Source: Sebastes aleutianus (Eukaryota > Chordata > Actinopteri > Perciformes > Sebastidae). From it: a DNA stretch of 64,000 nucleotides. Position 1 is the stretch's first letter; each line of letters begins with the position of its first letter. Location: contig CAKAKS010000001.1 in NCBI GenBank assembly GCA_916700875.1, forward strand, positions 9,115,741-9,179,740. Reading direction: 5' to 3'. Positions 36,681-47,124 of the stretch are shown here, piece by piece. The position numbers were made by a program, and so were the translations under genes. The notes below the pieces were generated by a model. The model saw only the letters and a list, made by a program, of their open reading frames with translations, searched no databases and was not told the origin of the DNA.

Positions 36681-36749
36681 TCCTATATAAAATATGTTGA
36701 TTATTTGTTTTACTCTGCTTTATAATAGTCATTTAAAGTGTAACATTCA

Positions 36750-36798
<49 letters not shown>

Positions 36799-37900
36799 AC
36801 TTCTATGCAGGGCTGTGGGTATTGTGATTGTGTGTCCTCTCACACTAATATTACCAAAATAAATTCTCACTGGTTTATAGCTTAAGAACGACTTCTTTAC
36901 CCCCCGATATGATTTACTTGAAATGCCAAGAGAAATATTATTGATGTTTCTATGGTATCTTGCGCCAGTTGTTGCTGATGTCACCCTTGGCTTTCGCCAC
37001 CACGTCTGCTTCTCCCCTGTTCTCAGAGGCTGCGGCATGCTGGGAAACCTTACACCGTCCGGAGAGGGAGACTTGCTGGGATGGGACTGTGCACATGTTT
37101 CATGCTGGGGGGCACAGACAGTTTGCCATATCAGACAGCTTCCCTGCCATGTCCCCCCCCCCCTACCCACAGGCCGGCAGCGGCTCCCAAAACCAAAATT
37201 ATACTTCCCAGAGATGAGGCAAAGACAGCTAAACTAGTGCAGTGAGACTGAAGACGTCCAAAACACTGGTGGGCATGTGAGAACGGTTCAACACTGTGAC
37301 AGTAAGTAGTGTTTATAGTGTTCCACATGCGTCTGTGCCAGACAAATCCATTTAGTGCTTCCCTCAGTGGATAGACCAACGAGATTATGTGACAGATTAA
37401 TACAAGAAAAGTTTGATATTCAGTGAATTTTAAGTGGAAAACGAGATATAAGATAATTTGAGTTTACTGAGTAACAATAGCGGTTTACTGAAATGTAAAC
37501 TGGCTTGTAAAAGGTTAAGGAAGCGCCTCCGCCAGTATTCAAGGTTGCAAAGAAACAGGACAAAAATATTCCTCCAATTCATTATCTCTTTTTCATACCA
37601 TCTCTCTATTGTATTAGGAAATCCAACCAGGGGCGTTCTCAGGCTTTGGGAGGCTTAAGATCTCATAAAATCAACTGTCACCTGCTTAGTTATTGGGTGC
37701 TTACAAATAACCAAGATGCATAACTTGAGAAAGTACCAGTCCCCTTAAACCCGTTCCAGCAGGAAGAAAATAAGCTCCTTTCAATGCATTATTAATATTT
37801 TTGCCTAAACTCAGTCTGGACCGAACAGCGAACTGGATTAGCCAAAGGAATTTAATATAAAATTCATGCCTTCTCTCTTTTTCTCTCTCTCACAGATATA
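36681..37900. other. Unique non-coding DNA with an (ATT)n tract
   Basis: After the (ATT)n tract at 36751-36797 the sequence is balanced and unique at 36950-37250. There, long frames open on several phases (36733-37170 minus, 145 codons with poly-Asn from the microsatellite; 36923-37237 plus). None is a credible exon. A C10 run lies near 37153. Confidence 0.4.
36751..36797. repeat. (ATT)n microsatellite
   Basis: About 15 uninterrupted ATT units. It accounts for the poly-Ile and poly-Asn runs in frames that cross it. Confidence 0.97.
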
Positions 37901-38770
37901 TTCAGTCTGTTGTTAGTTAGAAAAAGCCGCGGCATTCCTCCGCGTACTGACAGACTCGACATATGACAGCGAGGGTGGGAGCATGAAAGTGTGTGGCCCC
38001 GCTGACTGCCATGTGTTGTCATTTAAAATGATATTTTCTGAAGTTAATGACTTATACAGGCTTATAGGTATACATGGACAGTCTCTGGTGTTAATTTCAT
38101 TGGCTGAGTGGGCCCCATAAAAAGGTCATTATGCCTGGTTTGTGTTTAACTCGTGTTTAATTCCAGGCAGCGAGAAGAGGGGAAGCTGTATTGATTAAAT
38201 GACAGCTTAAGAACTAGTTGTGTAATAAATAGGCGCTGCGTATTGGACTGGAGAGGAACAAAAAAGATGGCTTGAAATAAGTGTCTGAGCTGACAATGTG
38301 TGGAGAGTTGAGGGGGGACAAAATGGAGACACTGATGTTAACAAGCAAATTAGCCGCAGCGGGGCGGCCGGGACAATCAATAGCCACAATAAAAAAGTTG
38401 GTGCTGACCACGTAGTGTCTGCAATGTAAACTGCCCGGCCCTCGGTCCCCAAGGCCAGGCCAACAATAACCTACAACTGAGAGAGACACAAAAGGTATCG
38501 ACACGGAGAGCGCTTCAATTTCCCCAGACGGCGGGGCCCTGTCACATCAAACTGGCTATTAGTCACAAATTCTGCCTGCCACCGATCCATCCCCCGTTCT
38601 CTGGGGGGACCTTGTCAACTTGAAAGTTGTGCCGCTGGCAAAAGGACATCTGGTTCCACTGTAGTGTGTGTTGAATACAAGAGGCCAGGAGCTGCCTGCC
38701 TGATAAAGGAGAACAAACAGGGCCACTTTAGACTTGTCAAGCCTTGTTAGAGGGAGCAAATGACAAAAGA
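37900..38770. promoter_or_regulatory. Candidate conserved non-coding island (large)
   Basis: Nearly 900 bp of unique, balanced sequence with few homopolymers and no transposon signatures. It contains TAATTTCATTGGCTGAGTG, ATTCCAGGCAGCG, GTTAACAAGCAAATTAGCC and GGGACAATCAATAGCCACAAT, words rich in homeodomain (TAAT), SOX (ACAAT) and CCAAT-like (ATTGG) cores. Minus-strand frames at 38207-38504 are in two phases and unconvincing. I infer enhancer-like conserved DNA; alignment is needed. Confidence 0.35.
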
Positions 38771-38954
38771 AGGGGAAGACATTAAGAACAAGAGGCTGTT
38801 TTTACGGCTCTCTGGTAAAACAGAGCACGGGGGACTGTGAAGTTATGATGACACTGAGCTACTGTACATGGAAACAGTCATCATTTCTTCTAGTAGCAAT
38901 AAACAAATTATATATTTTTAAACCAGGCCTAGTGTACGATTTGCCAAAGATTTA
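38771..38954. other. Unique AT-rich spacer
   Basis: Nothing recognised between the large island and the family G element. Confidence 0.4.
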
Positions 38955-39634
38955 TTCGGGCTGTCAAATAAATGCGATAATGCAAATTTGTTTTAACGCC
39001 AATAATTTCTTTAACACATTAAGGTTGTAGCGGGATCAGTATTAAAGCTTGAGTGAAGATACTGGCATCATATGAAACTAAAAAAAACTCATTGGTAGCT
39101 TGTCGCGAAGGAGGTTAGATAACGCTCCAAACTTACACTTTTGCCAAAGAAAACCTGGCATGGCCATTTTCAAAGGGGTCCCTTGACCTCTGACCTCCAG
39201 ATATGTGAATGAAAATGGGTTCTATGGGTACCCACGAGTCTCCCCTTTACAGACATGACCACTTTATGATAATCACATGCAGTTTTGGGCAAGTCATAGT
39301 CAAGTCATCACACTGACACACTGACAGCTGCTTGAGTTTGCCATGTTATGATTTGAGCATATTTCTTTATGTTAAATGCAGTACCTGTGAGGGTTTCTGG
39401 ACAATATTTGTCATTGTTTTGTGTTGTTCATTCATATCCAATAATAAATATATACATACAGTTGCATAAACCAAGCATATTTGCCCACTCCCATGTTGAT
39501 AAGAGTATTAAATGCCTGACAAATCTCCTTTTAAGGTACATTTTGAACAGATAAATGTGTGATTAATCGTGATTAACTATGGACAATCATGGGATTTATC
39601 ACGATTAAATATTTGAATCGATTGACAGCCCTAC
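38955..39634 (+). mobile_element. Family G element, near full length (about 680 bp)
   Basis: Left end TCGGGCTGTCAAATAAATGC; right end ATCGATTGACAGCCCTA. The outer bases are inverted copies (GGGCTGTCAA / TTGACAGCCC). Internal landmarks are GTTGTAGCGGGATCAGT, CTGGCATGGCCATTTTCAAA, GTGAGGGTTTCTGGACAATA and GATTAATCGTGATTAAC. The frame 39369-39554 is not a transposase. Flanks AGATTTAT and CTAAATAT agree at only 4 of 8 positions, so the target duplication has decayed or the ends are slightly off. Confidence 0.78.
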
Positions 39635-39789
39635 TAAATATGTTTTGTATTACATTCTGGAAAGACAAAAAAAGGAAGATATTTCATCAAACACTAATGT
39701 TTACATACATTTTCCTTGTGTGTGTTAAATACCACATTTAATCAAAGTCTGTGACCGCTGCTAATAAGTTATTTCTCCCCTTCTCTAAT
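39635..39789. other. Unique AT-rich spacer
   Basis: No feature recognised. Confidence 0.4.
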
Positions 39790-40260
39790 ATCCACCAGCC
39801 CGTCCCGTGCCTACAGTCCTCAGCATGCTTTCCTTGTTACACGTCTGGCCCTCCTCAAAGTGTCCAATCCGACATGGCTGTCAGTGGCGTGCGTGTAGCC
39901 TTGTAAATTTCAATCAGCGTCTCACAGCGGGGTGCCAAGGTTCGACTTCATTTCCCTCCACACTGAACAGGTGGCAGCGGAGCGGCCATCACTCAGCGCC
40001 GTCTGAGTGATCTGTCGCCCCGGCCATTACTGCTCTATTAATTGCCTCTGGTGTTCATGACGAGATGCTCAGGCGGCCCGGTTAATGTTTAATGTGGCGA
40101 CGCCTCGAATCAATGCGTAGTTAAGAAAGACATGCTGACCAAAGACTGCTGGATGGTGCCATTGGGTAGTTGGAGGAAGGAAGTGTCACATCTCGCTGTG
40201 GCAACTGGAGAAGGCGGGATGTATTATGTGGTTAATTGACTCAGACAGGGGAGTACATTT
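39790..40260. promoter_or_regulatory. Candidate conserved non-coding island
   Basis: Balanced, unique sequence with CG-containing words (GCCCGTCCCGTGCC, GTGGCAGCGGAGCGGCC, GCGGCCCGGTTAATG). It also has homeodomain-type cores such as CCATTACTGCTCTATTAATTG. The frame at 39807-40010 lacks any recognisable domain. Confidence 0.3.
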
Positions 40261-42159
40261 GAATCCTTTCTGCTGCTTAAACCATCATTAATGTTAATTG
40301 TAGGAGGGCAGATGGTTCGTCTTTGCTTGACCCTTGAAATCCCTTGAAGACTGTAAAGAGACGAGCTAAAAACAAATAACATGTGTTGACTTTATCAAGC
40401 ATTTTCACCCCTAAATACTACATTTTATAACATTGCAGAATAAGCCTTTGCACAAACTGTTAACAAAGGCTTATTTAATTAGATCCCATCATCCTCTGCA
40501 GAACATGCACATGTTCCAAAGCGGGATATTTTAAAGGAGATTTATGATTCTAATGCATTTGCCTCTTGATCGAGGGGGTATCATCTGGGAATGGATCTGG
40601 AATACAGATGAGATCGGGCGATGGCTCAAAAAAAAAAGAAGAAAAAAAGAAGGGGGGTGGGGAGATCAATTTTAGAGGCAAGGGTTTGGCACATTTAATG
40701 AATTCATGCTCCTTCTCCCTCTCTCTCTATCTTTCACTCACTCCTTTCTCTGTAAGGATGGAAAAGATGAAAAGAAAACCCCTCACACAGTGACCGTTAG
40801 GGAGGTGCTCTGCGGGCAATCAATCACCAATCAGTCATTGAAAGTGCTTGTCCTGCTGTTGGAGGATGTTCTTCATTACTTAGATGTGGTAACGGATGTG
40901 AGGGTGAAGGTGTGTGTTTGAGTGTGTGTGTGTGTGTGTTGGGGGTAATTATTCATGGCCTTTTACTTTACCGCTCCTGCAGGAACAAGTTTAAACCTGC
41001 GATTTTTTGGCATTCACTGGTGATCACAAAATCATCACACCTCTATTTCTGCCCCTTTCATACACACATGTACACACACACACACATATCATCCTCATGA
41101 ATTTGGAGTCCTCTGCGGACCCAGTGGGCTTTGGATGATCCCCGAGGTTGATATTAGCTCCCATGATAGGCATCGGAGAATAACCCAGCTTAGAATGTGT
41201 TTAGATTCGCCAACCTTAACTTCTTTAAAAGCCACAATAAGCACACCGGACCTGGAGTTTGAGAGAGAATGAAGCTAAAATATGTTTGCAGTGTGATATT
41301 GCTTCAGAATCACACCTGGAGTCATGTTTAAGACATTTTTAGGGGAGTGCAGAAATTAAAACGAACATTTTTTTTAATGAAAATCACCAAAATTCTAATA
41401 AGGATTATATAAAAAAAAGTTGCGTTTATTAGAAATGAAAAAATAAAAACAAACTAAAGATTGTTTCTTGCGAAGAAACAACCACCAAATGACAAATTCC
41501 CTGTGCAGCAACAGACGACGGAGAGAAGAGAAATATTCTATCCCACAGCAGATATCCTACAACTTATTAGATGCGTTGCTGGAATACCCTATTAGGAATG
41601 AAGAAGGGAGGTAGAAGGGAAAGGGGGCTTTACTTTAAATTGAGGAAGTGCCAACGCACATTTATTGGCTCTAATGTGGTACAGGCGACCCCCGTCACAA
41701 TATCGGAGCTCCGTGGGCCGGTGCTGCCACAGTGAGGGAACATAATAACCTTTTTAAGGGTGCGGCGTGCTGCCGACTCACAGAATAAAGACTTCACAGT
41801 CAGCGCCTGGCGAGAAAACGGAGGGCCTCGCCCCAGATGAACATAATCTTTTGTTATTATGCTGTTAATACGTTTTCTTTCCACGCGCTGATCTCAAACA
41901 AACCCACCCCCAGCGCCCCACAACCATCGCCTGGAAAAAAGGATTTATTTCTATGTTCATCTAACCTTGTGAGCAGAGCTGCACAGTCTCAGTGTATTAG
42001 AGGAACAATGTTAGTTTTTCTTTATACAGTAATTAGAAATTATGTACAGATATTAAAGGCAGCAGAAATTAATAATTGTCTGTGTCTTGCTGGGAAAAAA
42101 AAAGAAAACTGTCAGACACAATCTACTAGATCAGCCACAACCCCAAATGACTGCCATCT
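40261..42159. other. Unique non-coding DNA with simple-sequence patches
   Basis: Contains an A/G-rich patch at 40629-40665, a CTCTCTCT patch near 40718, (TG)n at 40922-40940 and (CA)n at 41073-41086. The segment 41640-41830 is balanced and could be a conserved element. Frames at 40566-40921 cross low-complexity sequence. Confidence 0.4.
40922..40940. repeat. (TG)n microsatellite
   Basis: About nine TG units after a related TGTGTGTTTGAG lead-in. Confidence 0.9.
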
Positions 42160-42480
42160 CCCACAATCCCTTTCACCCAGGGTGCTGACACCAAGTGGTT
42201 TTGTGGTTTTGTGTCGCAGCTCTGTGTGGCAGCCGATCGACCGGGCCATTGATTAACAGATTGGAATTATTAACTGGGGGATCATCCATCCCACGCCGCC
42301 CATGTCATTTCCATTACGCCTCATTTCAGAGACAAGGCACGGCGGAGGAGATGGGCCGGCCGGAAAACCTCCTCCTCATTAGCATTCTAATTAAGAGGCC
42401 ATCAGATAATGATCAATCAAAGCAATCAGCAGGAGGACAAGCAGCCGCATGCAGATGGAGAAGAGGTGCATCTCGGAGCA
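42160..42480. promoter_or_regulatory. Candidate conserved enhancer-like island with homeodomain and TCF-type sites
   Basis: Unique island dense in factor cores. CATTGATTAACAGATTGG lies near 42247, CCTCATTAGCATTCTAATTA near 42374, and GATAATGATCAATCAAAGC near 42404. The last includes TGATCAATCA (PBX/MEIS-like) and ATCAAAG (the TCF/LEF core, reversed CTTTGAT). Overlapping plus-strand frames in three phases (41837-42609) show no domain. The assignment as an enhancer is inference. Confidence 0.4.
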
Positions 42481-42819
42481 CAAACATGCACACAAACACA
42501 GTTAGACACACAAATAGATTATTTTTTTATAGTGATTTGGGGGGAAAGAAAACATCTGGTACAATACACCTTTGTAATTCAATGTGATATACTAATATCA
42601 AGGTATTGAATCAAATTCAAGGAGAAGAAACATGATATAATTAAATCACAGTTAAGCTACAACATAGATACCAGAAATCCATTATAGTAAATTCTGAACA
42701 TCCTTAAAATGATTGTATTTATGACACAAATATAAGTGATTTTCACAACTAGCATCTGGTATGCATCTGAACGTTTCCCCAGGAAACACAGCCATGCAGA
42801 GAGAAAAGAAATCTGTCTC
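42481..42819. other. Unique AT-rich spacer
   Basis: Nothing recognised apart from short CACA repeats near 42488-42510. Confidence 0.4.
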
Positions 42820-43132
42820 ATATAAAAAAAAGTATTGAGCCGCCTTGGAAGTTTTCATGTTTATTGTCTTATAACATTGAATCAGAGTGAACTTAATGTG
42901 GCCTTTATGACACTGATCAACAAAACAGACAAAAGGAAAACAGATGTTTACACACATATAAAATACTAAAAACATGTTTGCGTAAGTCTGCAGTCAATTG
43001 GTTTTCAGAAGTCACATAATTAGTTACATGGAGATCACCTGTGTGTGGTCAAGGGGTTTCAGTTGATTGTAATAAACCTGCACCTGGAAGGTCCAGCTTC
43101 AGGTGAGTCTTGACAAAGCCTGGACAACGAAC

Positions 43133-43712
43133 TAGGGTTGGGCAATATATCAATATTATATTGATACTGTGAAATAAGACTAGATATCGTCTTAGATTTT
43201 GGATATCGTATTATCATAATATGGCCACAAGTGTTGTCTTTTCATGGTTTTAAAGGCTGCATTACAGTAAAGTTATGTAATTTTCTGAACTTACCAGACT
43301 TTTCTAGCTGTTTTATTATTTGCCTTTTCCCCAATTAATCATTATATCCACATTACTGGACAACTCAACCGGTCGAGGCAGTTGGCCGCCCACCCAGAGC
43401 CTGATTCTGCCCAAGGTTTCTACCCATTAAAGAGGAGGTTGTTCTTGCCACTGTCACATAACAATACATGCTCATGGGGGTTCTCTTGTTGGATCTCTAA
43501 ATTAAAAAGTACGGTCTAGACCTGCTCTATATGAAAAGCGTTTTGAGATAACTTCTGTTATGTTTTGACGCTATATAAAACGAAATTGAATTGAAAGACT
43601 CATCAAAAATCTTAGGGTAAATATTTTGTAAAAGCCCCAATGGTTGTAATATCGATATTGGGGATAAAAAAAATATTGTGATATTTGATTTTCTCCATAT
43701 CGCCCAATCGTA
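43133..43712 (+). mobile_element. hAT-like family C element (middle layer of a nest)
   Basis: Left end TAGGGTTGGGCAATATATCA; right end TCTCCATATCGCCCAATCGTA, with inverted GGGCRATAT / ATATCGCCC ends. Internal phrases: AGACTAGATATCGTCTTAGA and AAAGGCTGCATTACAGTAAA. Flanks CAACGAAC (43125-43132) and CAACAAAG (43713-43720) agree at 6 of 8 positions, compatible with an old 8-bp target duplication. The element is interrupted by an L2-type tail at about 43373-43592. Confidence 0.75.
43373..43592 (+). mobile_element. L2-type LINE 3' tail (inner layer of a nest)
   Basis: A 5'-truncated retroelement end: GAGCCTGATTCTGCCCAAGG, TTTCTACCCATTAAAGAGG, CATGGGGGTTCTCTTGTTGG, GTACGGTCTAGACCTGCTCT, then GACGCTATATAAAACGAAAT and the short-repeat tail TGAATTGAA. 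I recognise this as the 3' end of a CR1/L2-type LINE widespread in teleosts. Only the tail is present, as expected for incomplete reverse transcription, so there is no ORF. Confidence 0.72.
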
Positions 43713-43827
43713 CAACAAAGACAAAGGAACGTTCTAAAAAAGCCTCATTAAACCTACATTGGTGCAGCATTGTAAGATGATAAAACATGAAAACCTCGAA
43801 GGTCGGTGAATACTTTTAGACACTGCA

Positions 43828-44089
43828 TTTTCAGCACCAGATGAATAAAAGAATGTCTGTTAAAGAATATTACGTTTAATTATGTTTAAGGAGTTAAAGT
43901 TTACATGCTAATTTATGTGTTTCATTGGCTGTGTAATTCTTTGGCCCTACAAAACTGTCCAAATTCTTTGGAGAAGTGTCTTTGGCTCAACAGCAGCAGT
44001 GTGATGGACCACCACTTCCACGCAGACATGCAGCAGTTATAAATAAACATGGACCCGGTTTGGAAATGTGTCAGCGCTGTGGTGTTTTA
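43828..44089. other. Unique AT-rich spacer
   Basis: No recognised feature. Confidence 0.4.
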
Positions 44090-44400
44090 TGAAGCACTGT
44101 TTTATACCGCCATTCACATTAACTCCATAAAGCTGTGCGGCCACCGCTCGCGACCCGACGCTGGGCCACTGCTGCTGCGCAATTATGCAGAATCCCATTG
44201 GCTTTGATTTAGGAACCATCAGCGGGCCGAGCTGCTGGGCCGAGAGTCGAGGTGTGGAAAGAAGGAGGCGTCATTGATTGGATTTTATGTCGTTGTTGTT
44301 GGGAGATCTTAACATGCCAGAATTTATAACCCGGAGAATAATAATGTCATATAAAAACTGACAGAGCCAAATAGGGCCCCGCACTTCATCTCTGCTTCAA
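44090..44400. promoter_or_regulatory. Candidate conserved non-coding island
   Basis: Unique sequence with CG words (GCCACCGCTCGCGACCCGAC) followed by AATTATGCAGAATCCCATTG, GCTTTGATTTAGGAACCATC, GTCATTGATTGGATTTTATG and AATTTATAACCCGGAG. GCTTTGAT is a TCF/LEF-type core and TTTTATG resembles a posterior HOX/CDX core. Function inferred only. Confidence 0.32.
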
Positions 44401-45590
44401 CCCAGCAGCACCGGGGCGGCTCCGTCACGGCCATTCTCCATTTCTAATGTATTCCCTCTCTTTTTCTGAACATGAAACATTTGTGTTTGACATTGGGGGA
44501 AAAAAATCAATATGAATTTATAAACCATACATAGTGTACACTTCATTATTTTGTGACAAATGTATGTCTGCTTTCTTTTCTTTTCAGCAGACACATAAAT
44601 TATATTTATATATATATTGGGGAGTGATTGAATATCGAGGACTCAACATAAATCAGTTCCCCAGTAAAGTGGATGCTAATTACGTACAGATTTATTTATT
44701 TAGCATTAAAATATATGTATTTAAACCATAATGACAAGAAAAGGGGTGAATGAGTATGCCACTATTACTAGTGGGAATATGGTAAAAAAAAATTTTTTAA
44801 ATTGATTCTAAAGTTACTTTTTTCTTTACTGACGCTGTTCTGATAGCCTCGAACGTACGTGATGTGCATACAATTAATCTTCTTCAACTAAAAAATACAG
44901 GAATTATCACGTAAGAAAGAACAGACAATGTCACTTTATTTGTATTTATTTATTTATTTTGTCAATTTATCCTTTATTGATGCATGTGTCCTATCTGTGA
45001 TGCAATAAAAATGTGTGTTTCTTAACAAAATGTTGAATGGTAAAGTGACTCCAGTATGTTTTATTGCATATTTTGATGATTATTGGGATAATATCCTAAT
45101 TAGTTTGCCCAGGATAATCATGATATTCAATTTTCATATCGTCCAATGCCTAACAACCATTTCATCTCTAGCTAGTTCTTCCTGCGGTCAACCATGACTC
45201 TAATAACTTGAAGTCAATATTACTCCAAAATAGTATTTTAGATGACTCCTTAACCGACTTTCTATCACTTGCGTTCAGTATGCAATCAGCTGACACCTTG
45301 GAGAACCAGAAATCGTTACTTCTGTTGTCAAACTGAGAAGAAGGCCAGTTTCTCATGTTACTGGTCTGTTTATCTGACCTGCGCAGTGCTGTGGTTTAAC
45401 CAGGTAAAACAGGCCCTGGTATCAGATGGATGGCATGCCCCTTACCAACCTATGGTGCTGCAGGTTATCACTTAGAAACCTTTCCACTACCAGCAGCACC
45501 ACACTTACACACAAACACACCACCCCGTCCAGACGTCCTGTTAGTGCACCGTAATTACACTCCCCATCTCCAAAAAAAAAAAAAAAAAAA
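44401..45590. other. Unique AT-rich DNA with a hAT-like end fragment and poly-A
   Basis: Near 45078-45150, GGGATAATATCCTAATTAG and TTCATATCGTCCAATGCC resemble the right end of a family C-like element. (TTTA)n-like sequence lies at 44936-44960. A 19-base A run closes the interval (45572-45590). No supported gene. Confidence 0.4.
45572..45590. repeat. Poly-A tract (19 A)
   Basis: Uninterrupted run of 19 A after CCCCATCTCC. No retroelement body was recognised upstream. Confidence 0.95.
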
Positions 45591-46260
45591 TGACACGACG
45601 TTGACTGAGCCGAATTATTGAATTTTCATCGGCCGCCTTAGGCCATGTCGGGACTGTTCAATTTTAGCCCGAGGAGGACACACCATTAAAGGAGATGAGT
45701 CAAGAAAGTGTCTCCGTCTGATTGCCCCGAGAAGCCATTACCGCCCAACTGCAGCAGGACGGCGCTGGTGGAGAGTGGACACATGCCCCAACTTACACAC
45801 ACAGGCAGGCATGGATTCACAAATGCATACACACATACATCGCTGAAAATCCACATATCCCCATCCCCCCCCCCCTCCTGCAGAAAGCAGATGCAATTTA
45901 CATGAGTTGAAGGGAGGTGACAGGTAGCAATCAGCCTGGGGAATAGGGTTAGAGGCTGACGCCTGGTTGCGTATTACCGCCTGCCAACCAAAGCCTACAG
46001 ATTGCTTATACCAGGCCACGACCTCCGACCCTGCCACATATCAACCAATTGCCCTTTAGTATAATTATGTGGAATAATCTTTTAGAGTTTGATTCGACGG
46101 AGATAGGCAGGGAGGGCCACTTCTAATTTATTTTTTTAAGGGAGGGCTCGTTAATAAACACTTTTTGGGTGCAGGGCCCGTCTGGCAGCTCTAAGTGAAA
46201 TACCCTTAGTACTAGAGGTCAGATTTATCTATTTGCCTGAGTATCTGTCAGTCAGTCCAG
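45591..46260. promoter_or_regulatory. Candidate conserved non-coding island
   Basis: Two unique balanced parts are separated by a CACA/poly-C patch (45798-45880, C run at 45865-45875). Part one includes GAATTATTGAATTTTCATCG and ACACACCATTAAAGGAG. Part two includes GCCACATATCAACCAATTGC, TTAGTATAATTATGTGGAAT and GGGCTCGTTAATAAACACTT. TAAT and CCAAT cores are frequent. Overlapping frames in several phases and on both strands (45708-46037) argue against coding. Confidence 0.32.
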
Positions 46261-46585
46261 TCAGACATCTACACTGGATAGGCTGTAGGTGAAGACCGTG
46301 GGGAATGTCATTACCCTGTGATGATGTTTTAATGATAGCATCATTGGAAGTGGCCCTCTTGGATCTGTCAAAATATCAATGCATTGTTTAGATATCATTA
46401 AAATTGAATGAAGTGCTGCTAACAACCTGATGTTACCTCCAGCCTCAAGATGACATTTTTCATCCTTTTTATGATTCATATTTCCATCACTGGATTACAG
46501 AACATTCAAACCAAAAACTGAAGAATGGTCCGTTTCCAAAAATGTGCTACAAGTCCCCAAGATTTACAGGAAAGTATCTCAAATG
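46261..46585. other. Unique non-coding DNA
   Basis: No recognised feature. The 72-codon minus-strand frame at 46261-46479 lacks motifs. Confidence 0.4.
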
Positions 46586-46845
46586 ACTGGTCAATTAATC
46601 AATTAGTCAATCGACAGAAAATAAATCAACAATTCTGATAATCCATTTATTGTTTTAAGCAAAAATGCCAAACATTCTAGCTTGTCAAATGAGAGGATTT
46701 GTTGTTTTTCTCTGATTTATATCACCGTTTAACAGTTTTGGAGTGTTGTTCGGACAAAACAAGCACTTTAATGATGACAAAATGTAGCCTCTGGGAAGCT
46801 GTGAGAGGTGATATTTCATTTATTTCTGACAATTCAAAGAATAAA
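46586..46845 (+). mobile_element. Family B MITE fragment
   Basis: Contains GTCAATTAATCAATTAGTCA, ATCGACAGAAAATAAATCAA, GCAAAAATGCCAAACATTCT, GGACAAAACAAGCACTTTAA and GATATTTCATTTATTTCTGAC. The order matches the family B copies at 32640 and 35560. The right end is missing where an L2-type tail begins. Confidence 0.7.
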
Positions 46846-46847
46846 CA

Positions 46848-46925
46848 AGTCAAGTCAGTTTTATTCATATCGCCCAAAATCACAAATTTGCCACAAAAGG
46901 CTTTATGATCTGTACACCCTTTATG
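46848..46925 (-). mobile_element. L2-type LINE tail, reverse
   Basis: CAAGTCAAGTCAGTTTTATT, CATATCGCCCAAAATCACAA and ATTTGCCACAAAAGGC, read in reverse, match the tail at 52330-52445 (GCCTTTTGTGGCAAATTTGTGA against GAGGCAAACTTGTGATATTGGG). The (AAGTC) end is the short-repeat tail of the retroelement. It lies inside or against the truncated family B copy. Confidence 0.65.
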
Positions 46926-47124
46926 ATTAGATACTCGATTTGGAAAAACAGGGGGACATTTTCTTACAGGTTGGACAGATATGTAAAAGATGTATAGCCT
47001 ACAGAACAATAGTAAAATCTCACTTTAAGAAACAGAATGACAATAGGGAAGAATTCCAAACACTTAATCAAACAATTAATTGATGAATTAAAAATTATAA
47101 TAATGTAGAGATTCATTGGTGATG
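46926..47124. other. AT-rich spacer
   Basis: Not assigned. It may include further decayed repeat sequence. Confidence 0.35.

Larger units (their letters stand above)
42820..43827 (-). mobile_element. Decayed Tc1-like DNA transposon (outer layer of a nest)
   Basis: Left end near 42822: AAAAAAAAGTATTGAGCCGC, CTTGGAAGTTTTCATGTTT, then TCTTATAACATTGAAT. Right end near 43827, read in reverse: AAAAGTATTCACCGACCTTC, GAGGTTTTCATGTTTTATC, then TCTTACAATG. These are clear inverted copies over about 50 bp. Internal phrases TTAGTTACATGGAGATCACC and GGAAGGTCCAGCTTCAGG fit the 5' region of Tc1-like fish transposons as I remember them. The transposase gene is missing; the interior now holds the family C element at 43133-43712. 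The orientation given is uncertain. Confidence 0.68.

Noticed and set aside
36733..37170. Longest open frame (145 codons, minus strand)
   Set aside because: Its C-terminal part is poly-Asn encoded by the (ATT)n microsatellite, the rest overlaps two other frames, and there is no domain.
36923..37237. Possible secreted-protein-like frame
   Set aside because: A parallel frame in another phase is equally long, and the amino-acid sequence has no recognisable family signature.
41837..42587. Overlapping plus-strand frames of 139 and 130 codons
   Set aside because: They occupy different phases over a unique regulatory-looking island. No conserved motif or splice signal pairing was seen.
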